Source: Propionibacteriaceae bacterium
GTDB taxonomy: Bacteria; Actinomycetota; Actinomycetes; Propionibacteriales; Propionibacteriaceae
NCBI GenBank assembly: GCA_030544185.1
Contig: JAUNRO010000153.1
Location: forward strand, 1 to 7,545
DNA: 7,545 nt
Reading direction: 5' to 3'
The position numbers and the translations under genes are program-made. Positions 1 through 7,130 of the stretch are shown here, in pieces. The notes below the pieces were generated by a model. It saw nothing but the letters and a program-made list of their open reading frames with translations. It was not told the DNA's origin and did no database searches. Position 1 is the stretch's first letter, and each line of letters starts with the position of its first letter.

Positions 1-127
1 CCCAGGCGGTGAGCGCGCGCCACCGCTCGCCGGTGCGGCCCCGGCCCGGCAGGGGCAGGCCGGCCGCCGCGGGGAGCAGGACGCGCACACGCTCGGCAAT
101 GGCGGCATGGGAATCGTCAGCGGTCAC
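1..127 (-). CDS. Acyl-CoA dehydrogenase-like protein, N-terminal fragment (runs off the left edge)
   Basis: Only the first 42 codons are visible. I place the start at GTG 127-125 because a strong Shine-Dalgarno (GGAGGAGGAA, 144-135) lies 7 nt upstream, inside the end of the glycosyltransferase gene, and the frame stays open to the edge. The peptide begins V-T-A-D-D-S-H-A-A-I-A-E-R-V and continues with L-P-L-P-G-R-G-R-T-G-E-R-W-R-A-L. From memory this resembles the start of acyl-CoA dehydrogenase-like flavoproteins that sit next to small family 2 glycosyltransferases in actinobacteria and pseudomonads. The FAD-binding and catalytic regions lie outside the window, so no activity can be shown. 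It overlaps the glycosyltransferase by 11 bp (117-127), so the two are almost certainly co-transcribed and translationally coupled. The existence of the gene is well supported; the family call is tentative. Confidence 0.5.
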   Translation of the reverse strand, partial: MTADDSHAAIAERVRVLLPAAAGLPLPGRGRTGERWRALTAW

Positions 128-827
128 TGGTCAGTTCCTCCTCCAGGCGCGAGAGATGCCCGCCGAATCCGCCCAGGACGCGGTTGTCGCGACGGGCGGA
201 GGTCGCGACAGGGGTGCTGGCGGACCAGTCCACCGTCCAGCCGTCCGCGAGACAGCGGGTGACAAGATCCACGTCCTCGTGCTCGACGAGCGGACGGAAC
301 CCTCCGACCGCATGATAGGCGGCTGCGGACAGTGCGAGGTTGGCTCCATGGATGTGGCGGTGTCCCAGCTGGTGTCGGTAGCCGGCGCCGTGCCGCTCAC
401 CGAGTCCGGGCTCGCGACCGGACCAGTCGGTGACCACCACGGTCCCTGCCCGGACGTGGTGGCCGGCCCAGGCAGATTCGGCCATCCCCTCGAACCAGGT
501 GGCGGGGACGAGGGAATCGGCATCGGTGGTCGCACACCACGTGCCGGGGGTGCGGGGCACGCCCAGGAAGCCCGCCCGGCGGGCCGCCCCGGCATTGCGG
601 TGCCGCACCGGCACTGCCCGCACCCCGGGTGGGATGCGGGCAGCGGTGCGATCGGTGCAGTCGTCCAGCACCACGGTCACGGTCACCGGGACGGCCACCC
701 GTTCGGCGGCGCACCGGATCGAGACCAGGCAGGCCTCGATCCGGGCCTCTTCGTTGCGAGCGGGGACGACCACCCGGACCGAGGTCAGCGCAGGACCCCG
801 CCCCCAGCTCAGGCGAACCGGTCCCAC
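117..827 (-). CDS. Family 2 (GT-A fold) glycosyltransferase
   Basis: A 236-residue, probably cytoplasmic, nucleotide-sugar-dependent glycosyltransferase. The N-terminal GT2 signature is V-R-V-V-V-P-A-R-N-E-E at about residues 17-27. It is followed by V-L-D-D-C-T-D-R-T (53-61) and a D-A-D metal/nucleotide-sugar motif in T-T-D-A-D-S-L (100-106). An acceptor-side block H-G-A-N-L-A-L-S (160-167) precedes V-G-G-F and E-H-E-D-V-D-L (182-188), whose E-D pair is the usual place for the catalytic base. No membrane segment is evident, and at this length it is essentially a bare catalytic domain. The GTG at 827 is the furthest in-frame start I support; it has no clear Shine-Dalgarno and lies inside the last codons of the catalase gene (19-bp overlap, 809-827), which fits coupling by ribosome re-initiation. 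Donor and acceptor cannot be inferred. The downstream acyl-CoA dehydrogenase-like gene suggests a biosynthetic rather than a cell-wall role. Confidence 0.85.
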   Translation of the reverse strand: MGPVRLSWGRGPALTSVRVVVPARNEEARIEACLVSIRCAAERVAVPVTVTVVLDDCTDRTAARIPPGVRAVPVRHRNAGAARRAGFLGVPRTPGTWCATTDADSLVPATWFEGMAESAWAGHHVRAGTVVVTDWSGREPGLGERHGAGYRHQLGHRHIHGANLALSAAAYHAVGGFRPLVEHEDVDLVTRCLADGWTVDWSASTPVATSARRDNRVLGGFGGHLSRLEEELTSDR

Positions 828-3001
828 ACCCGGTGACCGCGCAGGAGGGCCACGAGGTCACCGGGGATCGCCGTCGGCTCGGCCTCGATGACCCCGGCGG
901 CGCCGTCGGCGATGCCGGCCTCCCGTGCCACCCGGATGGCGCCCGGGACAACGGCGACGGCCTTGGCATGCCGGTAGGCCTGGTCCAGCAGGGTCACGAT
1001 CCGCGGGTCGACCCCCTCCGGTGCGCCCTGCCAGACCCGGGCGTCACGGGCCTTGCCCGTGTCCGGCCCCGGTTTGACAGCGCCGAGGACGACGACCGCA
1101 TCGAACTCGATGGACGCCGCGGTGTTATAGGTCCGCTGCACCGGGAGCTTGTCGCCGAGCTTGCCGCCCGCCGGGGCGATCACCAGCGGCATCGTCCCCG
1201 CCTCGGTGAGCTCGTCGACCACGCGCTGGACCACGGCCACGTCGGTGTCGTCGTCGACGACGATCCCGACGTTGCGCCCATCCACCGGGAACTCCGCGCC
1301 GACCTGGCTGAGGGCGGGCGAGGTGCCGGGCTCGGCGGTGTCGTTGTGCTCCAGCGACGGCTCGGGCGCCGGCAGGCCCAGGCCCGCCGCGACCTCGGCG
1401 CACAGCGTGGCGTCGATCTCGGCCAGGCTCTGCAACTGACGGACCCGGATCGCTTCCTCATAGCACTTGCTGAGCTCGAACGTATAGGCGCCGATCACGT
1501 GCTCCCGCTCCACCGGGGAGAGGGAGCGATAGAACAGCCGCGCCTGGCTGTAATGGTCGTCGAACGTCGCCGGGCTCTCCCGCACGATGCGCGATTGGCC
1601 GACCGGCTGCGGGACGTCGATGAACGCATCCGCGTCGCCCGCGGTGAACGGGCAGCCGCCGTCGAGGGAGTTCGGGCGATAAGGTGCGACGCCCGCGTGG
1701 ACGGCCTGCTGGTGATAGCCGTCGCGGAGCATGTCGTTGACCGGGGCGAGGGGCCGGTTGATCGGGATCTGGGCGAAGTTCGGCCCGCCGAGACGGATGA
1801 GCTGGGTGTCCAGATAGGAGAACAGCCGGCCCTGCAGCAGCGGATCGTTCGTCACGTCGATGCCCGGGACGAGGTGACCGGGATGGAATGCCACCTGCTC
1901 GGTCTCCGCGAAATAGTTCGTCGGGTTGGCGTTGAGGGTCATGGTGCCGATGATCTCGACCGGCGCGATCTCCTCGGGGACGAACTTGGTCGGGTCGAGC
2001 AGGTCGATGCCCTCGAACATCTCGTCGGGGCTGTCGGGGAATACCTGGATGCCGAGGTCCCATTGCGGATGGGCACCGGCCTCGATCGCATCGGCCAGGT
2101 CACGACGATGGAAGTCGGGGTCGAGGCCGTTGGTGAGGAGCGCTTCCTCCCAGACCAGCGAATGCACACCGAGCCGTGGCTTCCAGTGGAACTTCACCAG
2201 TGAGGTCTCACCGTCGGCGTTGACGAGGCGGAAGGTATGGACGCCGAAGCCCTCCATCATCCGGAACGACCGCGGGATCGTCCGGTCCGACATCTGCCAC
2301 ATCACCATCGCCTGGGCCTCGGTGTGCAGCGACGCGAAATCCCAGAAGGTGTCGTGCGCCGACTGGGCCTGCGGGATCTCCCGGTCGGGATGCGGTTTAA
2401 CGGAGTGGACGAGGTCCGGGAACTTGATCGCGTCCTGGATGAAGAAGATCGGGATGTTGTTGCCGACGAGGTCATAGTTGCCCTCGGTCGTATAGAACTT
2501 CGTCGCGAAGCCGCGGACGTCGCGGACCGTGTCGGACGACCCACGCGAGCCGGCGACGGTCGAGAAGCGCACGAACACCGGCGTGCTCACCCCTGATTGC
2601 AGGAACGCCGCCTTCGTCAGCTTGCTGGCCTTGCCGTTGGATTCGAAGGTGCCGTGGGCGGCGGCGCCCCGGGCGTGCACGGCGCGCTCGGGAATGCGCT
2701 CGTGGTCGAAGTGCATGATCTTCTCGCGCAGGTGGTGGTCCTGCAGCAGGACCGGGCCGCGCGGGCCGGCCTTCAGCGAGTGGTCGGTGTCGCTCAGGCG
2801 GACGCCCTGGGCGGTCGTCAGATAGCCACCCTGTTGCTGGCGTTGATCGGCGGCACCGCCGGTCGGCCCATCGGTCGGGGGCTCGGCCTGATCCGGTTTC
2901 GGCGGCAGGGGCGCACGGGGCTCGGTCGGCTCGGTCACGCTGGGCGCCTCGCTGCCGGGCGCTCCGGGGATCAGTCGGTCGGTGGCTTTCTTGCTGGTCA
3001 A
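809..3001 (-). CDS. katE: Large-subunit (HPII-type, clade 2) heme catalase, KatE
   Basis: Monofunctional catalase converting hydrogen peroxide to water and oxygen in the cytoplasm; 730 residues from the chosen start, against 753 in E. coli HPII. A Pro-rich N-terminal arm (to about residue 50) precedes the catalase core. Catalytic His109 lies in V-H-A-R-G-A-A-A-H-G, the distal Asn in V-G-N-N-I-P-I-F-F (about 179-187), and the heme-ligand Tyr396 in R-L-F-S-Y-L-D-T. His373 stands 23 residues before that Tyr, as does HPII His392, which is covalently bonded to its heme Tyr. Residues from about 575 form the DJ-1/PfpI (class I amidotransferase-like) domain typical of large catalases. I choose TTG 3001-2999 because GGGAGG (3012-3007) stands 5 nt upstream and the peptide then reads T-S-K-K. 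The frame stays open to a GTG at 3091, but no Shine-Dalgarno serves it. The gene overlaps the glycosyltransferase by 19 bp. Confidence 0.96.
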   Translation of the reverse strand: MTSKKATDRLIPGAPGSEAPSVTEPTEPRAPLPPKPDQAEPPTDGPTGGAADQRQQQGGYLTTAQGVRLSDTDHSLKAGPRGPVLLQDHHLREKIMHFDHERIPERAVHARGAAAHGTFESNGKASKLTKAAFLQSGVSTPVFVRFSTVAGSRGSSDTVRDVRGFATKFYTTEGNYDLVGNNIPIFFIQDAIKFPDLVHSVKPHPDREIPQAQSAHDTFWDFASLHTEAQAMVMWQMSDRTIPRSFRMMEGFGVHTFRLVNADGETSLVKFHWKPRLGVHSLVWEEALLTNGLDPDFHRRDLADAIEAGAHPQWDLGIQVFPDSPDEMFEGIDLLDPTKFVPEEIAPVEIIGTMTLNANPTNYFAETEQVAFHPGHLVPGIDVTNDPLLQGRLFSYLDTQLIRLGGPNFAQIPINRPLAPVNDMLRDGYHQQAVHAGVAPYRPNSLDGGCPFTAGDADAFIDVPQPVGQSRIVRESPATFDDHYSQARLFYRSLSPVEREHVIGAYTFELSKCYEEAIRVRQLQSLAEIDATLCAEVAAGLGLPAPEPSLEHNDTAEPGTSPALSQVGAEFPVDGRNVGIVVDDDTDVAVVQRVVDELTEAGTMPLVIAPAGGKLGDKLPVQRTYNTAASIEFDAVVVLGAVKPGPDTGKARDARVWQGAPEGVDPRIVTLLDQAYRHAKAVAVVPGAIRVAREAGIADGAAGVIEAEPTAIPGDLVALLRGHRVWDRFA

Positions 3002-3073
3002 AGCGGCCTCCCTCAATGTGGGCAGCCGCCGGTCACGGGGCTGCCCCGGACTGGACATCCCCATCGTAGGTGC

Positions 3074-3091
3074 GTGTCGATAAAGAGACAC
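3074..3091. promoter_or_regulatory. Inverted repeat upstream of katE, candidate operator
   Basis: GTGTC and GACAC are separated by 8 A-rich bases (GATAAAGA), an unusually AT-rich spot in this DNA, 73 bp upstream of the katE TTG start. On the minus strand a TAnnnT hexamer (TACGAT, 3068-3063) lies just downstream and could be a -10 element, but no good -35 is seen 17-18 bp before it. The position suits a regulator of katE or part of its promoter. The arms are short enough to occur by chance, so this is a candidate only. Confidence 0.25.
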
Positions 3092-3142
3092 CAGCTTTTG
3101 GGGTGGTCCTTTTCCCCGGTTCCGCGCGTAGAATAGTCGCAG

Positions 3143-3181
3143 ACCCCGGCCGGGCGACCCCCCGAGCGCCCCGGCCGGGGT
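3143..3181 (-). terminator. GC-rich hairpin ending the iron-uptake operon
   Basis: An inverted repeat begins 18 bp beyond the ATPase stop codon. A 12-bp uninterrupted stem (3143-3154 with 3170-3181), a one-base bulge at 3169, two further pairs (3155-3156 with 3167-3168) and a 10-base loop (3157-3166) make it very stable. There is no T-run after the stem on the minus strand, which is common for actinobacterial terminators. It separates the iron operon from katE, so katE should have its own promoter in 3002-3142. Confidence 0.7.
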
Positions 3182-3199
3182 TCTTCGCGCCCGCCCAGT

Positions 3200-3955
3200 T
3201 CAGAAATAACAGGCGATCGGTCCGGCCGGGCCGTCGATGACCGTCACCGGGGTCTTGAAGACCCGCGTCAGCACCTCGTCGGTCATGATCTGCGACGGCG
3301 GGCCGAACTCGCTCACCCTGCCCTCGTTGAGGGCGAGGATCCAGTCGGCATAGCGGCTGGCGAAATTGATGTCGTGCAGCACGATCACGATCGTCCGCCC
3401 CAGCTCGTCGGCCGCCCGTCGCAACTGGCCCATCATCTGCACCGAGTGCTGCATGTCGAGATTGTTCAGCGGCTCGTCGAGCAGGACATAGTCGGTGTCC
3501 TGGGCCAGGACCATCGCGACGTATGCCCGCTGGCGCTGGCCGCCGGACAGCTGATCGAGGTAGCGGTTCTCCAGCTCCGTGAGGTCGAGGAAGTCGATCG
3601 CCTCGGAGATGTGGCGCTCATCGTCGGCGGTGAGCCGGCCGTGGGAGTGCGGGAACCGGCCGAACCCGACGAGCTGGCGCACGGTCAGCCGGGTGATGAA
3701 GTGGTTCTCCTGGCGCAGGATCGACAAGATCTTGGCCACCGCCTTCGACGGCGTGTTGATGATGTCCTGCCCGGCGATGTGGACCGTGCCCTGGTCGATA
3801 TCGAGCAGGCGCCCGATCATGGTGAGGATCGTCGACTTCCCGGCGCCGTTGGGGCCGATGAGGGCCGTGATCCCACCGGCCGGGATCTGATGGGTGATCG
3901 GCCCGATCGTGGTCTCGGAGCCATAGTGCTTCGCCAGTTCCTTGAGCGCGATCAC
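3200..3955 (-). CDS. Iron-siderophore ABC transporter, ATP-binding subunit (YclP/CeuD-like)
   Basis: Cytoplasmic ATPase (251 residues, normal for the family) that powers Fe(III)-siderophore import. All nucleotide-binding elements are present: Walker A G-P-N-G-A-G-K-S-T (34-42), Q-loop Gln82, signature L-S-G-G-Q (136-140), Walker B with D-E at 160-161, D-loop N-N-L-D (164-167) and switch His194. The stretch L-T-V-R-Q-L-V-G-F-G-R-F-P-H-S-H-G-R-L-T (90-109) is characteristic of the siderophore/heme FepC-like group, closest in my recollection to Bacillus YclP and Campylobacter CeuD. The start is GTG 3955-3953, with AAAGGG (3967-3962) 6 nt upstream. The GTGA overlaps the stop of the preceding permease by 4 bp, a standard coupling arrangement. 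It is the last gene of the operon, just before the hairpin. The importer role is secure; the exact siderophore is not. Confidence 0.95.
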   Translation of the reverse strand: MIALKELAKHYGSETTIGPITHQIPAGGITALIGPNGAGKSTILTMIGRLLDIDQGTVHIAGQDIINTPSKAVAKILSILRQENHFITRLTVRQLVGFGRFPHSHGRLTADDERHISEAIDFLDLTELENRYLDQLSGGQRQRAYVAMVLAQDTDYVLLDEPLNNLDMQHSVQMMGQLRRAADELGRTIVIVLHDINFASRYADWILALNEGRVSEFGPPSQIMTDEVLTRVFKTPVTVIDGPAGPIACYF

Positions 3956-5034
3956 AGCCGGCCCTTTCTGATGATGTAGCAGAGGAAGACCACGCCGCCG
4001 ACGAGTTCGATGATGATCGTGACGGCGCCCTGGGCATAGAAGACGTGACGCATCACGAAGTACGCCCCGCTGAGCACGACATAGCCGATCAGCGCCGCGA
4101 CCGGCAGGACCAGACGATGGTCGTGGCTGTCGGCGAATTGATAGGCCAGCATCGCGACGAGGAAGCCGAGGAAGGTCATCGGGCCCACCAGCGCCGTGGT
4201 CATCGCCATGAGGACCGACACTGCGAAGAGGACCTTCTTCACCTCGCGGCGGTGGTTGAGCCCGAGGTTGATCGACGTCTCGCGCCCAAGTGCGAGGACG
4301 TTCAGGCGCCGGGCGGAGAGCCAGAGCGCGCCCCCGGCGCCCAGGCAGACCGGGATGACGATCGGGAGGTACGCCGGGTTGGCGTTGGCGATGTTCCCGA
4401 ACAACCGTGCGGTGAGGATGTCGAACTCGCTCGGGTTGAGCAGGCGCTGCAGGAACGTGGACAGCGACCCCAGGCCGCCACCGAGGATCACGCCGACGAG
4501 CAGCATGATGTGGAGGTTGCCGAAGCGCCCGGACAACAGCCAGCCATAGAGCAGGCTGGCGAGCGCGACCATCACGACGGCCTGGACGACGAACTGCCAG
4601 GCGCCGGTGATGAACACGACGCCGGCGGCCCCGAGCAGGAAGACGGCGCCGGTCTGGATCGCAACATAGAGGGCCTCGAAGCCCATGATCGACGGGGTGA
4701 TGATGCGGTTGGCCGTGGCGGTCTGGAAGGCGACCGTGGCGAAGGCGTGGCAGAACGCAACGACGAGCATCGTGATCACGCTGGTGACGCGGAGCTCGGC
4801 CACCTTCCAGAATCCCGCGGAGCCGAACGGCATCGGGTTGCCATAGGCGAGGATCCCGATCGTGAAACCGATGGCCAGTGCGACGAGCACGCCGATGCCG
4901 ATCAGATAGCGCACGCGCTGCCGGGGCGTGCCGAAGGAACCGGAGTGCCGGGTGACCCGGTCCGGCGCCTGGGCCGCGAGAGGCGGGGTCCGGCGGGTGA
5001 GCAGGGGGCTGGTGCGAAGGCTGATATCAGACAC
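3952..5034 (-). CDS. Iron-siderophore ABC transporter, FecCD-family permease (YclO-like)
   Basis: Integral membrane subunit of the importer, 360 residues. A hydrophilic, Arg/Pro-rich N-terminal tail of about 42 residues precedes a succession of hydrophobic helices starting at Y-L-I-G-I-G-V-L-V-A-L, consistent with the 9-10 spans of FecCD permeases. Family landmarks are E-L-R-V-T-S-V (80-86), the segment around T-A-N-R-I-I-T-P-S-I-M-G (107-118), the cytoplasmic L-A-L-G-R-E-T-S-I-N-L-G-L-N loop that contacts the ATPase, and V-G-P-M-T-F-L-G-F-L-V in the late helices. The start is GTG at 5034-5032, with GTGAGG (5047-5042) 7 nt upstream. It overlaps the other permease by 8 bp and the ATPase by 4 bp. 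The two permeases are expected to pair as a heterodimer; this one matches YclO-like proteins best, from memory. Confidence 0.93.
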   Translation of the reverse strand: MSDISLRTSPLLTRRTPPLAAQAPDRVTRHSGSFGTPRQRVRYLIGIGVLVALAIGFTIGILAYGNPMPFGSAGFWKVAELRVTSVITMLVVAFCHAFATVAFQTATANRIITPSIMGFEALYVAIQTGAVFLLGAAGVVFITGAWQFVVQAVVMVALASLLYGWLLSGRFGNLHIMLLVGVILGGGLGSLSTFLQRLLNPSEFDILTARLFGNIANANPAYLPIVIPVCLGAGGALWLSARRLNVLALGRETSINLGLNHRREVKKVLFAVSVLMAMTTALVGPMTFLGFLVAMLAYQFADSHDHRLVLPVAALIGYVVLSGAYFVMRHVFYAQGAVTIIIELVGGVVFLCYIIRKGRL

Positions 5035-6061
5035 GGCGCTGCCTCACCACGAGAAGGACAATGAAGAAGGTGGCGCCGAGGACGCCGAGGATCACCGAAA
5101 CGGGTATCTCGAAGGGCGCGATGATCGTGCGGCCGAGAATGTCGCAGATCATCACGACCCAGGTGCCGAGGAGACAGACCCAGGGCAGGTTGGTGCGCAG
5201 GTTGTCGCCGCGGATCAGCGAGATCACGTTCGGCACGATCAGACCCAGGAACGGCAGGGCGCCGATGACGACGGTGACGACACCGGTCGCGACCGCCACC
5301 ATGGCGACACCGAGGAAGATCACCGCGTTGTAGTTGAGCCCCACGTTCGTCGCGATGTCCTTGCCGAGCCCGGCCACCGTGAGGCGGTCGGCGACGAGGA
5401 ACACCGCCACGGTGACGACGAACACGATCCAGAGCAGCTCATAGCGACCGCGGACCACCGAGGTGAAGCTCCCGGCGAACCAGATGCCCATGTTCTGGAG
5501 CATGTCCGTCGCCAGCGCGATGAACGTGGAGATGGCGCCGACGACCGCACCGATCATGATGCCGACGATGGGCACGATCAGCGAGGATCGCAGGGAGACC
5601 CTGCGAAGGAAGGCGAAGAAGACCATGGTGCCGAGGAACGCCATCGCCACGGCACCGACCATCTTCGTGGTCAGGCTCGCGCCCGGGATCAGGATCATCA
5701 CCAGGAGCAGGCCGAGGCCCGCCCACTCCGTCGTGCCGGTGGTGGTCGGTTCGACGAACCGGTTCTGGGTGAGCAGCTGCATGACCAGGCCGCACATCGC
5801 CATCGCGGCCCCGGCGAGCACGAGCGCGATCGTCCGCGGGACGCGGGTGATCCAGAACATCTCCTGACCCGCTTCGCCCTGGGTGATGTCGAACGCGCCG
5901 ATCGTGAGCGAGAGCCAGACCAGCACGCCGGTCAATGCGGCGGCCGCGACGGTCCCGGCGATGCGGGCTCGGGTCGTGGGCGTACGCCGCCGGCTGCGGC
6001 TGTCCGGCGGGTCGGGGACGAGGTCGCTGCGCGGAACAGCGGTGATCGGCTTCGTGGTCAT
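5027..6061 (-). CDS. Iron-siderophore ABC transporter, FecCD-family permease (YclN-like)
   Basis: Integral membrane subunit, 344 residues, partner of the permease encoded just downstream. A basic, hydrophilic N-terminus (to about residue 32) is followed by multiple hydrophobic helices. Diagnostic FecCD segments include W-I-T-R-V-P-R-T-I-A-L-V-L-A-G (the conserved R-x-P-R), M-Q-L-L-T-Q-N-R-F-V-E-P-T-T-T-G, the ATPase-contacting V-A-G-L-G-K-D-I-A-T-N-V-G-L-N-Y loop, and L-P-F-L-G-L-I-V-P-N-V-I. The start is ATG 6061; only a weak Shine-Dalgarno (AGGACGG) is visible, so translation may depend partly on the receptor gene 42 bp upstream. The gene ends inside the start of the second permease (8-bp overlap). 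Family and role are clear; the substrate is inferred from the neighbouring receptor. Confidence 0.94.
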   Translation of the reverse strand: MTTKPITAVPRSDLVPDPPDSRSRRRTPTTRARIAGTVAAAALTGVLVWLSLTIGAFDITQGEAGQEMFWITRVPRTIALVLAGAAMAMCGLVMQLLTQNRFVEPTTTGTTEWAGLGLLLVMILIPGASLTTKMVGAVAMAFLGTMVFFAFLRRVSLRSSLIVPIVGIMIGAVVGAISTFIALATDMLQNMGIWFAGSFTSVVRGRYELLWIVFVVTVAVFLVADRLTVAGLGKDIATNVGLNYNAVIFLGVAMVAVATGVVTVVIGALPFLGLIVPNVISLIRGDNLRTNLPWVCLLGTWVVMICDILGRTIIAPFEIPVSVILGVLGATFFIVLLVVRQRRV

Positions 6062-6065
6062 GAGG

Positions 6066-6101
6066 GGTCCGTCCTGGTCGCGTGCGGTCGAGGGACGGGC
6101 C
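6066..6101. repeat. Imperfect inverted repeat between receptor and first permease genes
   Basis: GGTCCGTCC (6066-6074) and GGACGGGCC (6093-6101) can form a 9-position stem with one mismatch on the transcribed (minus) RNA and an 18-base loop. It fills most of the 42-bp gap between the receptor stop and the permease start. Hairpins at this point in importer operons can stabilise the upstream receptor message or partly end transcription, giving more receptor than permease. That role is inferred from position only. Confidence 0.3.
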
Positions 6102-6103
6102 GA

Positions 6104-7096
6104 TCAGCCCTGGCGGCCCATCGCGTCGGCGATGGCGTTGAACAGCTCCGTATAGGCCTGGATGTCCTCGGTGACATAGAAGTTGGCGGGCAGATATACG
6201 ATGTTGCCTTCCTGGACCGCGGTCACGCTGGCCAGCGCCTCGGAGCGCTCGATGAGCTCCTTGGCGCTGGCGTTCTCCTGGCCCTCGGTCTGGACCGCGG
6301 CGTCGCGGTCGAGCACGATCAGCCAGTCCGGGTTGGCCTCCGCAATCGCCTCGACCGAGATGTCGTCGCCGTGGGAGGTGTCGTTGGCGGCGGTCTCGAG
6401 GGCGGGGGTGAGGCCCAGGACCGGGAACACCGGGCCGACGGAGCGCCCCGTGCCGGGGGCGGCATAGGAGATGTCGCCACCGGAGGTGAGCAGGCCCATG
6501 ACGGTGTCTTCGGAGTTGTAGGCCTCCTGGGCCCGCTCGATCGAGGCGTCGAGGTCGGCGGTCAGCCGCTCGGCATCGGACTCGCGGCCGAAGAGGTCTC
6601 CGAGCAGCGTGGCCTGGCGCTTCAGCTCGGCATCGAGGGGCTGCTCGGCGTCGATGGTCGTGTTGACGACCGCGGTCTCGGGCAGGAGCTTGCGGATCTC
6701 GGCCTCGTGGGTGATGAAGCGCCCGCCGTTGAGGACCAGATCGGGAGTGGCCGCGATGAAGCCTTCCAGGTTCGGCTCGCGGTGGTTGCCGAGATCGATG
6801 ATCCCGTCCTGGGTCTTGAACGAAACCTCGGCGGGCACCAGCGGCACCGGCGCGGCCACCAGGTCGACGTCCCAGGCGTCGAGCGTGCGGAAGATGCGGT
6901 TGTCGGTGGCCACGATCCGCTCAGGGCTGGCAGGGACCTCGACGGTGCCGCTCAGATCGGTGACCTGCCTCGTCGCCTCGCTTCCCGGCGCGGCCGCTGG
7001 TGCGCCATCGTCCGCGGCACCTCCGCAGGCGGTCAGAGCAAGGGCGGTCACGGCGGCGGCCATGACGACCAGCCGGTTGCGGCGGGGTGCAAGCAT
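6104..7096 (-). CDS. Iron-siderophore ABC transporter, substrate-binding lipoprotein (YclQ/CeuE-like)
   Basis: Extracytoplasmic receptor, 330 residues. An Arg-rich start (R5, R6, R8) and hydrophobic stretch end in the lipobox L-T-A-C (21-24), so Cys24 should be lipidated and hold the protein on the outer face of the membrane. The mature part is a class III (FhuD/BtuF-like) binding protein, starting V-P-A-S-P-E-R-I-V-A-T-D. Aligned by eye with YclQ and CeuE, His242 (T-S-H-G-D-D) and Tyr307 (N-F-Y-V-T) match the two side chains that complete Fe(III) coordination in CeuE. Arg126, Arg218 and Arg264 match its pocket arginines. This points to a catecholate, possibly a tetradentate or breakdown-product siderophore. 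I take ATG 7096 because GAGGAG (7109-7104) stands 7 nt upstream; the ATG at 7111 would add five residues and has no such site. First gene of the operon, directly behind the iron boxes. Confidence 0.94.
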   Translation of the reverse strand: MLAPRRNRLVVMAAAVTALALTACGGAADDGAPAAAPGSEATRQVTDLSGTVEVPASPERIVATDNRIFRTLDAWDVDLVAAPVPLVPAEVSFKTQDGIIDLGNHREPNLEGFIAATPDLVLNGGRFITHEAEIRKLLPETAVVNTTIDAEQPLDAELKRQATLLGDLFGRESDAERLTADLDASIERAQEAYNSEDTVMGLLTSGGDISYAAPGTGRSVGPVFPVLGLTPALETAANDTSHGDDISVEAIAEANPDWLIVLDRDAAVQTEGQENASAKELIERSEALASVTAVQEGNIVYLPANFYVTEDIQAYTELFNAIADAMGRQG

Positions 7097-7130
7097 GCGA
7101 GGGCTCCTCATCGAGTTCGATCACGTTGGA

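Noticed and set aside
629..2203. A plus-strand open frame of 524 codons opposite katE
   Set aside because: It is the complement of conserved catalase codons, with composition-driven sequence and no family features.
3129..3134. TAGAAT on the plus strand as a -10 element
   Set aside because: There is no matching -35 and no plus-strand gene downstream for it to serve.
4045..5064. A plus-strand open frame of 339 codons opposite the YclO-like permease
   Set aside because: Same shadow pattern, rich in E, D, H, R and Q; the minus-strand frame is plainly a FecCD permease.
7097..7111. Longer receptor start at ATG 7111
   Set aside because: The Shine-Dalgarno GAGGAG overlaps this codon and is correctly spaced for the ATG at 7096.
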